Origin: Henckelia pumila
Taxonomy: Eukaryota > Streptophyta > Magnoliopsida > Lamiales > Gesneriaceae
Length of the DNA stretch: 64,000 nucleotides
Direction of reading: 5' to 3'
NCBI RefSeq assembly: GCF_033568475.1
Contig: NC_133121.1
Span: 134,944,375 to 135,008,374, forward strand
Below, one piece after another: positions 1-10,338 of the stretch (the first letter of the stretch is position 1; the number at the start of each line of letters is the position of its first letter). The notes beneath the pieces were generated by a model. That model did no database searches, had not been told where the DNA came from, and was given only the letters and a program-made list of their open reading frames with translations. Both the position numbers and the translations under genes were made by a program.

Positions 1-612
1 GATAATCTAATTTTTTTTATGTTGATGTTTCGCAGCTCATGGTACATGTCATTTAATACCGTCCAAGGTGAAATGAATTGTGCACCGGATGAGATGACAG
101 GAGTGCGTCTGAATGAGATGAATGGTCAAATTACCAAATAAATTACTATGTTTGTATGTCATTTCAAAGTCATAAACGAAATATTACTTTGATTTCAAAA
201 TCATACACACCAATTCTCCTTTACTTCTGGCTTCATACCAAGGTTAGTTCGTGTTGAAGTACCGTTTTTGTCGTGTTCAAGACGCAGCGAAAGTTTTAAA
301 AATTTTATTTTTGACATTCAAAAATTATTGAACACTCATATAATTTAATCAAAATACTTGTCGTCAATTATTCTGGAATTAGCAGAGAAAACTCTTGTTG
401 TAACTCCCTATAAACAATCAACTTGAATACACTATTTCTTCCATCTTCGAACTGGCACTACAGAGAAAAGAAGTTTTTCGTTCAGATATTAAAAGCATTA
501 ATAATAATGATTACACATTACCTATGTATCATTTGATGAAGAATTTGCCCAGAAACACTAACAAGTACCAAACTCGTTTCCCCTGAATCCATATAAACAC
601 AAATGATAACAC
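1..612. other. AT-rich spacer and 3' flank of the P450 gene
   Basis: No coding region, RNA gene or clear repeat is visible. The part next to 613 probably holds the 3' UTR of the minus-strand P450 gene. Confidence 0.5.
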
Positions 613-2369
613 CTAGTTTTTGCAGAACAAACCATGTAGTCGCGGAGCAACGACCACTTCTAATGGAGTTGCCTTAGGCATGGTGATACCCTGGCCTTCA
701 GTCATGTCCACGGGGACGTTTTCTGGTGTCGCGAAATCGAATCCCTGCAGCAGACGAGCAAGGGTCAAGTGCGTCACTTGCATCGCAAAGGTAATCCCCG
801 GGCACGATCTCCTGCCCGAACCGAATGGGACGAACTCAAAATGTTGGCCCGCGTAATCCACTTCAGCATGGCTTGTCAAGAACCTCTCGGGTTTAAATTC
901 ATCAGGTTCATCCCAGATTCTTGGATCCCTGTGTAACTTCCACAGGTTCACTAACAAACGTGTGCCTTTTGGAATCAAGTAGCCATTTACGACGCAGTCC
1001 TCCATGGCTTCGTGCGGTACCGACATCGGCCCCGGTGGATACAACCGCAACGTCTCTTTTACGATAGCTTGGAGGTACACTAAATTTGTGATGTCTGATT
1101 CATCTACCCATCTTTCTTTACCAACTTTTTGGTCTATTTCCTCTTGGGCTCGTCGCATGATTGCCGTATTGTTTAGTAGTATGGATAAGAGCCATGTCAA
1201 GTGAATGGAGGTGGTATCAGAGCCTGCTAAGATGAGATTCTGCAACATGGTTTTAGGTAATCAAACTGTTGATTTTTCAAGAACTATGTTAAATATGAAT
1301 GCCACATTTCTAGTATGGAAGGAGAGTATATATATATATATACCATTACTGTCGCCTTGATTATGGTCTCACGAGTATGCCCATAACTTGTATATCTATC
1401 ATCAATTTTCGCGAGCATCACATGGATGAAATCTTGTTCAAGGTTTCCCGGAGTCCCTTCCATGTGCTCCTGGATCCAGCTTTCGATTATATTACCGACT
1501 TCCTTAGAAACTCTCTTCATGGACTTGATGTGTCCTTGAAAATCAACCCACTCCAAAGGTCGAACCGGGATAGCTTCGGAGACTACAAACTGCCCGGATA
1601 TGCACATGAACTCCTTGATGACTTTCCTAAAAGATCTAGCTTTCCGAGATTCTGCGCTGTCTTTGCTGCTCTCTGCGTACCTTTTCCCTGCGATCATCAT
1701 CACGATTATGTTCAGAGTTAGCTGCTCGATCCAATCACTCATGATCACCATTTTGCCTGGATTTTCTTGAACTGACTCGTATAGTTCATTGATGCTGGTG
1801 TGTAGTTCAGACACTTGGACATGTTTCAGTGCCTCGAGCCTCCGATGAGACAGCACTTCTATCACCACGAGCTTCCGGATTTCGCGCCAATATGGGCCCG
1901 CGTCGATGAAGCCAAAGGCTGCATTATTGTAGCCAAGATACTTACCTGTATATATAGGCGAGGGAGAAGGCATCAAAACCAATAACCAAGATGTGTACTT
2001 AATATAAAATCAAGAAAAATGGTTTCATATTTGGGAAATATATGTACCTGCATTAGAATTTGGGCGGTTTGCCAACACTTTATCATTGTTGGTGAAGCAA
2101 TCTTTAACAGCTTCCCAGTTGCTTATGACAAGTGCAGGGTACATTCCGAGTCGGATCGTGAAAATGGGACCATATTTCTCTGCCAAAGCTGCTAGGACTT
2201 TGTATACTGGGATTTGGCCGCCTAATAGATGGAGGTGGCCTATTACGGGCCAAGCACCGGCGGCTTGTGGGGGCAAGTTGCCTCTTTTGCTAGCTTTCCG
2301 TAGATTGTAAAGCAGAAGCAGGGCTAAAAGCCCCGCTGAAACAATTAGCAGAGTAGAAAGAAAGTTCAT
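613..2369 (-). CDS. Cytochrome P450, CYP82 family (CYP82D-like)
   Basis: A haem-thiolate monooxygenase anchored in the ER by an N-terminal hydrophobic helix; CYP82 enzymes oxidise flavonoids, terpenoids, alkaloids and related compounds using NADPH-P450 reductase. Exons on the minus strand are 2369-2048, 1945-1344 and 1239-613, all with GT-AG introns, giving about 516 aa, the usual CYP82 length. In order one sees the membrane helix, the proline-rich hinge (LPPQAAGAWP), C-helix WREIRK, I-helix AGSDTTS, K-helix ETLR, PERF, and the haem-binding FGSGRRSCPG with its cysteine ligand. Nothing is missing, so it looks functional. The start is uncertain: in-frame ATGs lie at 2384 and 2369; 2369 has an A at -3 and the more usual CYP82 beginning (MNFLSTLL). 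The reading frame stays open to 2399, but that codon is GTG. The first intron, just before KYLGYNNAAFG, is extra to the two-exon plan I know for CYP82 genes. The subfamily and substrate are inference. Confidence 0.9.
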
Positions 2370-2383
2370 TTTGCAGATTAACA

Positions 2384-2401
2384 TCAGCAATGTTTCCACA
2401 T
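2384..2401 (-). promoter_or_regulatory. Possible short uORF overlapping the upstream P450 start codon
   Basis: The first ATG upstream of the P450 opens a five-codon frame (MWKHC then TGA). Its stop overlaps the in-frame P450 ATG at 2384 as TGATG, and the better-context ATG lies 15 nt further on. This could lower translation or favour the start at 2369. It assumes that the transcript begins upstream of 2401. Confidence 0.3.
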
Positions 2402-3097
2402 GGACAAGAGTGGATACATTTTATTTTTATTAAAGGTGATTAGGTGAAAAACGACTTGCAGAAAAGGTTATAAAACTCAGTCAATACATGTCCAAATTAA
2501 AAAAAAACACTTCTTCATTCATGGTATCGGCTCCTATATTCATTGATATTTCCCAAAAATATGGCAAAGACCATATATATTGTTTGAAAATTCACGAAGA
2601 CTATGAGAGTTCTACTTTCGATGTGTTTTTTATAAGATGTTCTATATCTACCACCTGTACAATACAACCATGTCTTTAATTTGCAAGATTTGTGGACTTT
2701 TCAATTTCTCGAAATGAATTAATATACCACAAGCTTAACATTAGTGACGGTTGAACTTGTCCATAAATGATTGGTATCTCACAATCAAGTCGATATCGAT
2801 ATAAAAAAACCGTGTGAATGGATAAGGAAGACCTGTGCATAGCAGGTAGTATAGAAGCTTCTTGGAAAAAGTATATTACACAAAAATAAATAAATATTGT
2901 CAAGATTCTAATAATGATATAAAACATGACCTCACTGCATGCGTAAAGGAAAGAAATAGCTATGAATTGTAATTATTCTAGATTGAGTGGAGTATATCCA
3001 ATTGTCCGATGGTTCTACAATCATTATTTGTTGATTCGAGTTAACTTTAACCAAATTCAATATTCGAACGTTAGCTCCGTCATTTTTATTTATTTAT

Positions 3098-3858
3098 GAG
3101 TAAAAATTATTTTGGTACATGAACTATTGATAAAATGTCAAATTCGTACATGAACTATTGAAAATGGTTTAATTGGTATATAATCAAACTCAAAAGTCAG
3201 TTTTGCCCTTTACTTAAATTTCTTTTAAATTGAATATTATTATTAAATTGATTAATTGAACTACATACGTATTTTTTTCTTTTAAATTATTATATTAATT
3301 ACAATTGTAATATAAATTCAGATTTATTAATTACTATACTATAAAAAGATTATTATATATCATTATACGAAAAAATATTCAACGTAAAATTTATAGATTA
3401 TAAATGAAAGACACACACATATATATAATTTTTAATTTGATTAATATAAAAAATAATATTATAACATAGATAAACAAAAATATATATATCTTTTATTATA
3501 TATTTTTAATATATATTATTTTTGAATATATAATTTATCAATTGTTATATATATGTTTGTACGTACATGTTTGTATTAATTAATATTTACAATGTTTCGT
3601 ATAATGAGTACGATCTTTTTTTTATAATATAAAATTTAAATAAATATAAATTTATGTTTGTAATTGTATTAATAAAATAATTTTAAATAAATTGTGTATC
3701 TATTTTAATTTAACAAAAATATTAGACTTTAAAATAATATAAGTGAAGGGTAAAATTGACTTTATAAGTTGATTATGTACCAATTAAACCATTTTCAATA
3801 GTTCATGTACGAATTTGACATTTTACCAATAGTTCGTGTATCAAAATAAATTTTACTC
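3098..3858. mobile_element. Mutator-like MITE with long terminal inverted repeats
   Basis: The first roughly 120 bp read almost the same as the reverse complement of the last roughly 120 bp, starting GAGTAAAA at each end. Each arm holds the subterminal phrase GTACATGAACTATTGA or a close variant twice. The ends are flanked by a 10-bp direct repeat, ATTTATTTAT, at 3088-3097 and 3859-3868. Long inverted repeats with a 9-10 bp target duplication are typical of Mutator-type elements. The target duplication is low in complexity, so its length is less certain. No transposase is present, so the element is non-autonomous. Confidence 0.75.
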
Positions 3859-3955
3859 ATTTATTTATTCATTTATTATTCATTTTTTTATTTGTAAATT
3901 TAAACTCAAATTGATTAATTTTTGTGTAATTTGAGCTCAAGGGTTGACTTTCCCT

Positions 3956-3968
3956 CCCCCCCCCCCCC
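3956..3968. repeat. Poly-C tract
   Basis: An uninterrupted run of 13 C in a strongly AT-rich spacer. Homopolymer length may be a sequencing artefact. Confidence 0.8.
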
Positions 3969-4084
3969 GTTTGTCAAGATATAACTAGTATTTATTTATA
4001 TGTATAAAAACAATTATTATAATTTATGGCCAAAAAACGTAAATATATGATCTGAAAACATAATATATGTGTTGTAATTTAAAG

Positions 4085-4618
4085 GGTGTTTGACTAAATT
4101 TATTAAAAAGAGTTTAAAAAATTCAAGAGCTTAAAAATTATTTTACGAGTTTATAAGTTGTTATAACTTATTTTAAAAATAATTTATTACATTGTTTGGA
4201 TAAACTTATTTTAAACAACTTAAAGATGTTGATATGTTTGATATTATAAGATCTTTTTATTGTCAAAATTAGATAAAATGTATAATTCTATGAAAATAAT
4301 TTTTCGAATTATACATATACGAAAATAGTTTTAGAATAAACATATATTAAAAAATAAAATTGTTTCAATATTTTAATTTAGAAAAAATTATGTGATTTAT
4401 AATTTTTTTAAAAAAAATAATATTTAATATTTAATTGATGGTGGATATGATAGAGATTTATGAAAATATTTAAGAATATTTTAGAGAGATAAAATATTAA
4501 AATAAGATCTTTTTGAAAAAAATACCCCCTTACTTTTTTAAAAAACAACTTATAAGTTGTTTTTAAAGCTTATAAGTTGTTTTTAAAAGCTTAAAACAGT
4601 TAATCTCTGCCAAACACC
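4085..4618. mobile_element. MITE with short inverted ends (hAT-like?)
   Basis: The left end GGTGTTTGACTAAA matches, inverted, the right end that closes with CCAAACACC. The interior has several AACTTATAAGTTGT palindromic phrases. The adjacent 8-bp flanks (ATTTAAAG and ATTAACTC) agree only partly, so the hAT assignment is tentative. There is no coding capacity. Confidence 0.5.
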
Positions 4619-4940
4619 ATTAACTCTAACCAAAGTCAAACATCGACCGACTCTATCATGAGTGGTTGGTTAGTTTTGTTAGAGTTGTCGAAACAAGTTA
4701 GATCTGTTAGATTGGTCTACTTCGTTATATGAAATAATAGGTAATTGGGTTGATAATTTTTCGACTCGCCAAATAATATGTAGCAAGCTAGCCAACCCAA
4801 TCGATCCGACACAAAGATTCACTTGGATAACTAATTAGGTATTTCATGGAAATTATATATATAAAATTTATATAAAATTTACTTATGATACAGTCATTTA
4901 TATTCTTTTGAATATGTTGTATCATCCAAGTTTACTATTA

Positions 4941-5045
4941 AGATAGTGTTTGTAAGAGCTTTTAGAAAGCAATTATCAGCTTTTGTGAAATTTTGTTAAG
5001 AAAAAGTTGAAAAATACCCCTTACAAGCTCTTTCAAATACTATCT
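4941..5045. mobile_element. Short foldback MITE, copy 1 of 4
   Basis: An approximately 105-bp near-palindrome. It opens AGATAGTGTTTGTAAGAGC, contains AGAAAGC and TCAGCTTTT, and closes with CTCTTTCAAATACTATCT. Related copies lie at 9897, 37022 and 42622. RNA from either strand would fold into one long hairpin. Confidence 0.65.
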
Positions 5046-5837
5046 AAATATCATACTTTTTTTTCAAGAAATAGTAGAAATTCCTTTTAGCTTTTCGGTT
5101 AACCTAATTTAATGACTATTCAATATCTGATTTTACTAAATATATATACAATAAAATAGTGTAAATAGAAAAAGGTTGTTGCGATAGATATATCATTGGT
5201 GGAAATGAACGTGAGGTGATTATTTTTGTTATAGCTCGTTGTTTACATGATATTTTTTCAACTCATATAGTCGAATCATTAATTATGAAGAAATTGAAGG
5301 GAAATTCCAAAATGGTTCGAGCAATTGCATTAGTGAAGGAGATGTTATGACTGTGATGATTATAAAATTCTAAAATTTAACAAAAATGGTGACGGATTTG
5401 TTATAGAAGTCAAAAAAAATTTCTGCTAAATATAAATTCATCATAATTTTTAAAACTTATTATGATGATGTATTTTTGTTGATGATGGTAGGAATGACCA
5501 TGGTTATAACTTAGAAATAAAAAGAAAATAATGAAATATTTTTTTTAAAAAAAACATTAGTAAAAAGAAGAGAAAATAAGAAAGAAAACAACAAAAAGAA
5601 TGGGTGTAAAATAAACAAGAAAAAGTAATAAACAAATGAAATGAGACACATGTCAACAAATAAAGAAGGGGTATATCTGAAAAGTACGACTTTTTCAACA
5701 ATTAATTAATAATAATATATGAATTATAAAAAATAAATAGTGCAAGAACATTGATTAAAGAGAAACCAATGAGAAAAATCTAAATTTTGGTCGGCCACAG
5801 CCAAACCAACACGTATGACCTTCTGGAGCCAGAATAG

Positions 5838-5848
5838 CTATATAAATA
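5838..5848 (+). promoter_or_regulatory. TATA box of the J-protein gene
   Basis: GCTATATAAATA lies about 75-80 nt upstream of the ATG at 5920. That spacing allows a start site near 5870-5880 with a short 5' UTR, which favours the 5920 ATG over the in-frame ATG at 5815, upstream of the TATA box. Confidence 0.55.
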
Positions 5849-5919
5849 GTACAAAATGTACAAAAGACGAAAACAGAGCACAGAAACACTTTCCAAAGTG
5901 TCCAGAAACAAAACGATCG

Positions 5920-6360
5920 ATGATCTCCGCGGTTTCATCATCACAGTTTCGTTTATTCCCAACCGGGCCGCACCGGCACAGGGCCCGACCTTCAACCCGA
6001 GTCATGGCAGTAGTCTACGCTCCGGCGAGAGAGACGCTGTACCAAGTGCTGGGGATTGCAGAGAACGGAACGGTGTCGGAAATGAAGAAAGCGTACAGAG
6101 AGATGGCGAGAAAGTACCATCCCGACGTTTCGGCGCCGGAGATGAGGGAAGAACACACAAGGAGGTTTATAATGGCGCGCAAAGCCTATCAAACACTTTC
6201 GGATCCGCAGAGTAGAGATTTGTACGATCGAAATTTGGCCACAGGAAAACAGGGGACGGAGGAGGAAAGAGGGTACTGGTGGAGAATAAGGTGGCAGGCA
6301 CAGCTTGATGAGCTTCAGAAAAGAAAACAAACAGTGCCCACAACAATGTCTCGTTACTAG
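5920..6360 (+). CDS. Plastid DnaJ/J-domain protein (DnaJ11/20-like)
   Basis: A small type-III J-protein of 146 aa that should stimulate the ATPase of a plastid Hsp70. The single J domain spans about residues 38-105: ETLYQVLGIAENG, then helix II leading to the invariant HPD (KYHPDV), then the helix III/IV region with AYQTLSDPQSRDLYDR. Residues 1-30 are rich in Ser, Arg and Pro and lack acidic residues, like a chloroplast transit peptide. The C-terminal tail with a WWRIRW patch matches the style of small chloroplastic DnaJ11-type proteins. The gene is intronless. The frame extends upstream to an ATG at 5815, but that part precedes the TATA box and looks non-coding. Plastid location is inferred from the N-terminus. 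Confidence 0.88.
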   Translation: MISAVSSSQFRLFPTGPHRHRARPSTRVMAVVYAPARETLYQVLGIAENGTVSEMKKAYREMARKYHPDVSAPEMREEHTRRFIMARKAYQTLSDPQSRDLYDRNLATGKQGTEEERGYWWRIRWQAQLDELQKRKQTVPTTMSRY

Positions 6361-8502
6361 ATTTCGAATTACTCCATTAATCTCCCTTAATTACTGTAAC
6401 TAATTTCTTCATTATTTATCTTCGGATTGCGTCGATTGTAGCTTGTATTAATTTTTATTTATTTTTTGGTGACGAAATCCCTATTTTTCGGTGTGTTTGG
6501 ACAAGCTAAATTGAGTTCATTTCATTATAAATACACTATCCCATTATAGATCTAAGGTCCTCGTTTAACAATACATGAGGGATGTACTTAAAAAATGATG
6601 GACTCCACGTTTATTGATGAATGATGACCGTTACTTAAAAAATGATGGACCACACGTTAACAATACATGAATGATGGACCCCACATTTATTGAAAATATG
6701 GGAGTTTGGATTTAGTGTTTTGAATTTTTCGAAATTGTAATTCGATGATAAATGTTTTCAAGAATAATGTGATATGAGTAATTTATAACTATATATGCTC
6801 TATATTTAAAAAGCATGACTTACGGAATTGACTCAATAACTTATATTTTCCTTTTTTAAAAAAAATATTCTGATTTAAATATATTACAATTTTATTATAA
6901 ATTTTTAAACTTTAATTTTTTAATCTAAATTTGGAATATATCCTAGTTGTTGTTATTTGATTGAAAATAAATCCGGCATTTAATTAGATTTAAGTTACGA
7001 ATTATTTTGATTGATTTGATAAATCTTTGATTGATATCCTTTATTAAGAAAGGAAATATTGCTTATTTTTTTATTGGTCACAGTTTCTTATAATTTGTAC
7101 ATTTAATTTTTCCAATTTTAGGTTTTTTTAAATCTTTTGTGGAATGTGTCTTATTTGTCCGGAAAAATATAAAGTAAAATATGTATTTGTGTTAAATATA
7201 TAATAATTAAAATAAGAAATAAGTTTGATTTATTTTTTAAAAAAATTGATAGGTAGTTTTATATTTAGAAAACTAAGACAAAGATTATAGTATTGATTCA
7301 CAGAATTGTTTGTTTTTCAACATTATTATTTTGTTTACAACCATAATTAGTAGATATTATCTCTAAGTTACCGTATTATAAATCTTTACCATTTGTTCAT
7401 AATATTCATTGTTCAGTGTCGAGTGTTTAAATTGTTTTTATGTATCATTAAGATATTTAAAGTCATAAAATTTATCCGTATGTTTACGGATAGGATTAAA
7501 TCCCTAACTTGTATAATTTTTCTATTTTATTTTCTAAGTTGATTGGCCGGTAAAAAAATTATTACAATATTTGTATAAATTTTAACTTGCATTTTTTAAC
7601 TAATATGGAATATCTCATAATTTAGAGATTTTCTTTGACAATGAATTTTTATTGTTGAATTTTAAATTAAATTAAAGATTTATAATGATGAATGTTTTGA
7701 TTTGTTAGTCAATATTGTGTATAAAGAAAGTAAATATGTTCGAAAATTTTGTTAGGTGATAATATTGATCATATTTTGTTGTAATTATTGCATTGATTTT
7801 TTAATATGTTTTTTAATCTATTATGGGAGGTATTATATTTGCATGTATTTGATTGAAACTAAAATATTTATTTATGTAGAGATTTAAATTAAATTAAATA
7901 TTCAGTTTTATTTATAGATGTTTTAATTTGAATCGTTTATTTAATTAATAGTTAATGCTCACCGTTCACAATATTTTATCTATTTGTATTTTATTAATTT
8001 AATTATTTGAAGGGATTAATTTAAACAATAATTTTTTAAATGTTTAAAATTTAAAATAAATTAAGTGATTATTTTATTTACGGTACATTTTATATGTAAT
8101 TATTAAATCTTCTAAATTGGTTATATTATTAAAGAAATATATTAATTATTAAAAAAATTTATATATTAAAGCATTTCTTTATATATACAAATTATTAAAA
8201 TTATTGAATTTGTATAAATTAATTGAGTAAATTTTAAAATTATAATTTATTTATTATTATATTTGTAGTATTTATTTTTCTAAATTTTAAAGTGTAAATT
8301 TTTAGCAAATGAAAACGTTATAAACTATGCAATTTGAGTTATCTTTATAAATTATATATATATAGTTTTGTTATACTGCCCACCTCCGTGCCCACCATGT
8401 ACAAGTCATGAGCTGACCCATACAATAGAGTTATGATAGACGTTTTTCTTTTGTAACCAATTATTTTTGTCGAGATTTTATTATATTTGGCAAAAACTCA
8501 GT

Positions 8503-8503
<1 letters not shown>
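6361..8503. other. AT-rich spacer
   Basis: No gene is supported. Near 6595-6700 a phrase built on TTAAAAAATGATGGAC and CACGTT recurs two or three times, which may be a degraded small element. At 8365-8440 lies a partial relative of the palindrome at 8811 (GCCCACCATGTACAA). Confidence 0.5.

Positions 8504-8538
<35 letters not shown>
8504..8538. repeat. (TA)n microsatellite
   Basis: About 17 TA units. Comparable TA runs at 29018-29045 and 30012-30042 are listed separately. Confidence 0.85.
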
Positions 8539-8541
<3 letters not shown>

Positions 8542-8810
8542 CCCGATCATTGCCACATGTTATCTCACAACATACATATATATTTTGGTTGAAAAAATAC
8601 GAATAAATTTATTTTTTTAAAAAAATACCTTGTTTTTTTTAATTAATTTCTTTCGTATAAATTTTAAATAAATACATTTATTTTTTATTTTTTTGGTAGA
8701 CAAATATGCGTGTATTTGAATATACGTACTTGGAAAGGATTGTTTTCGAAAATGAAGTTTGATAAATTATATTCTCCCAAATTTTCCTACAAGTATATAT
8801 ATATATATAT

Positions 8811-8951
8811 AGTTTTTTATGGTGCCCAACACTATATGTCAACTTCATGCCCACCATGTACAATAGATTAGTTGACCGATACAATAGATGAGTTGACTTG
8901 TACATGGTGGGCATGAAGTAGGCATATAGTGTTGGGCACCATAAAAAAACT
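8811..8951. mobile_element. 141-bp near-perfect palindrome inserted in a TA repeat
   Basis: The left arm 8811-8861 (AGTTTTTTATGGTGCCCAAC onward) and the right arm 8901-8951 are inverted copies with about two mismatches over 51 bp. The loop is about 39 bp and holds an ACAATAGAT-type repeat. TATATATA lies on both sides, as expected of an insertion at TA. There is no coding capacity. A partial relative lies at about 8365-8440. Confidence 0.65.
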
Positions 8952-8959
8952 CATATATA

Positions 8960-9896
8960 TATATATAATAATAATAGTATCTATGTAAACTTTTTAAAAT
9001 CTCCAAAACATCTCATAAATGTGTTTTATCATGATAAATAAATTTACGTTCACAAATTTATAATCATAAAGTTTACATTTTATTTCATAATTTTAAAAAT
9101 TATGTTTGAAGTTTTTTAACAAGAGCAATTATATAAAAAATCGATTATACAAACATGCAACATGTTTGTCGAAAATTGCTTATGTGCCAGCCGCAAATGT
9201 CGACATTAATTTTTTAAATGTCACATAATTTTGTAAAAAAAAAAAATTCACAACACATACATTTTTTTTTTTCAAAAAATGTATGTCAACATCCACGTCC
9301 TTTGCATAAGCAATTTCTGACAGACTCGTGGATTCCCGTAAACAATTAAAACGAAAAAAAAAACATACAGGTTACATGACTGAAAATACAGTTCATCGTT
9401 AAATTACAATAAAAAAAGACAAACAAATTACATGATTAAAAATACAAATGAAAAATAATTATAATAATTCATATTTTTAACAAGAGTATGTACAAAAAAA
9501 AAAATAATAATGAAATATCCATGTATGACTGTATAGAGAGGAATTTATCGGTACACAAAAATTCTTATGAGAGAGTTTCATAGATAAAATTTGTTAGACG
9601 AATCTCATTACTGGAACGTTCATGATAATTTATTATTTTTTTATGTCAAAAGTACAACTCTTTATTGTAAATATGAACGAGTTTGACCCGTCTTACGGAT
9701 ATAGAGACCGTCTCACAAGAGACCAAAACTTTTAGTAGTATCCAAGTAAAAATCTTGTACCTTTTGTCAAATGGATTTTAAAAATAATTCAAAAGGCTTT
9801 GGCATAATTCAAGGACACAAGTGAGTCAAACTATTTGTAAGTAGCTCGTGAACAACTTGTACAAAATTGGACGGGAACTCAGTTTTACAAAGTTTA
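8960..9896. other. AT-rich spacer with a weak inverted repeat
   Basis: No gene is seen. ATTGCTTATG near 9175 recurs inverted near 9304 (CATAAGCAAT), inside which a smaller inverted repeat on ACATACATTTTTT lies at about 9254-9287. This may be an old MITE. Confidence 0.35.
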
Positions 9897-10024
9897 AAGT
9901 AATGTTTGGGAGAGCTTTTAGAAAGCACTTCTTAACTTTCATTAACAAAATTTTACAAAATTTCAAATTTTTGTTAACGAAAAAGCTGAGAAGTGCTTCT
10001 ATGAAGCCCTTCCAAACACTACCT
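9897..10024. mobile_element. Short foldback MITE, copy 2 of 4
   Basis: The clearest member of the family. AATGTTTGGGAGAGCTTTTA at the left pairs with GGGAAGGTTTGTGATGGA-type sequence at the right (top strand AAGCCCTTCCAAACACTACC). AGAAGCACTT-type sequence is present in both arms and there is an AT-rich centre. It sits in sequence rich in CTCGA/TCGAA words and lies about 315 bp upstream of the cyclin C start codon. Confidence 0.7.
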
Positions 10025-10338
10025 AAATCGAGTAGCTCGAATGAATCTTCGAATCGAGATCGGATTTCAATTATTTACACTTGCGTAGCTCACAAACTCA
10101 AAGTCTACATGAGTCGAGCTGGAACTCAAATTTCAAAGCTCGGTTCGACTCATTTCAACACGTGTGATACAAGTTTACCCGGTCCAGTTTTAATTGTTTT
10201 TAATAACAATATTAAAAGGCTTTACATAATGTAATTTAACTGATTAGATTTTTCATTTTTGTATTACTTAAAATTCCTGATTATTATATCAGATCGGAAC
10301 TCCCTCTTTGCGAAAGTGGCGTCTGGTGGGCGAATACG

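Larger units (their letters stand above)
2402..5837. other. AT-rich spacer with MITEs and the P450 promoter
   Basis: No gene-like open frame is visible. The first few hundred bases must contain the minus-strand P450 promoter. The rest holds three MITE-like elements (listed separately), a C homopolymer and long A/T runs. Confidence 0.6.

Noticed and set aside
5815-5919. A longer N-terminus of the J-protein from the ATG at 5815
   Set aside because: That stretch precedes or covers the TATA box and has no conserved coding character; the transit-peptide-like start at 5920 is better.
8678-8914. Open frame on the minus strand over the palindrome
   Set aside because: It is made of the palindrome and TA repeats; no protein-like pattern.
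9165-9325. A further MITE from inverted ATTGCTTATG ends
   Set aside because: The match is only about 15 bp with no target duplication; left as a note in the spacer entry.
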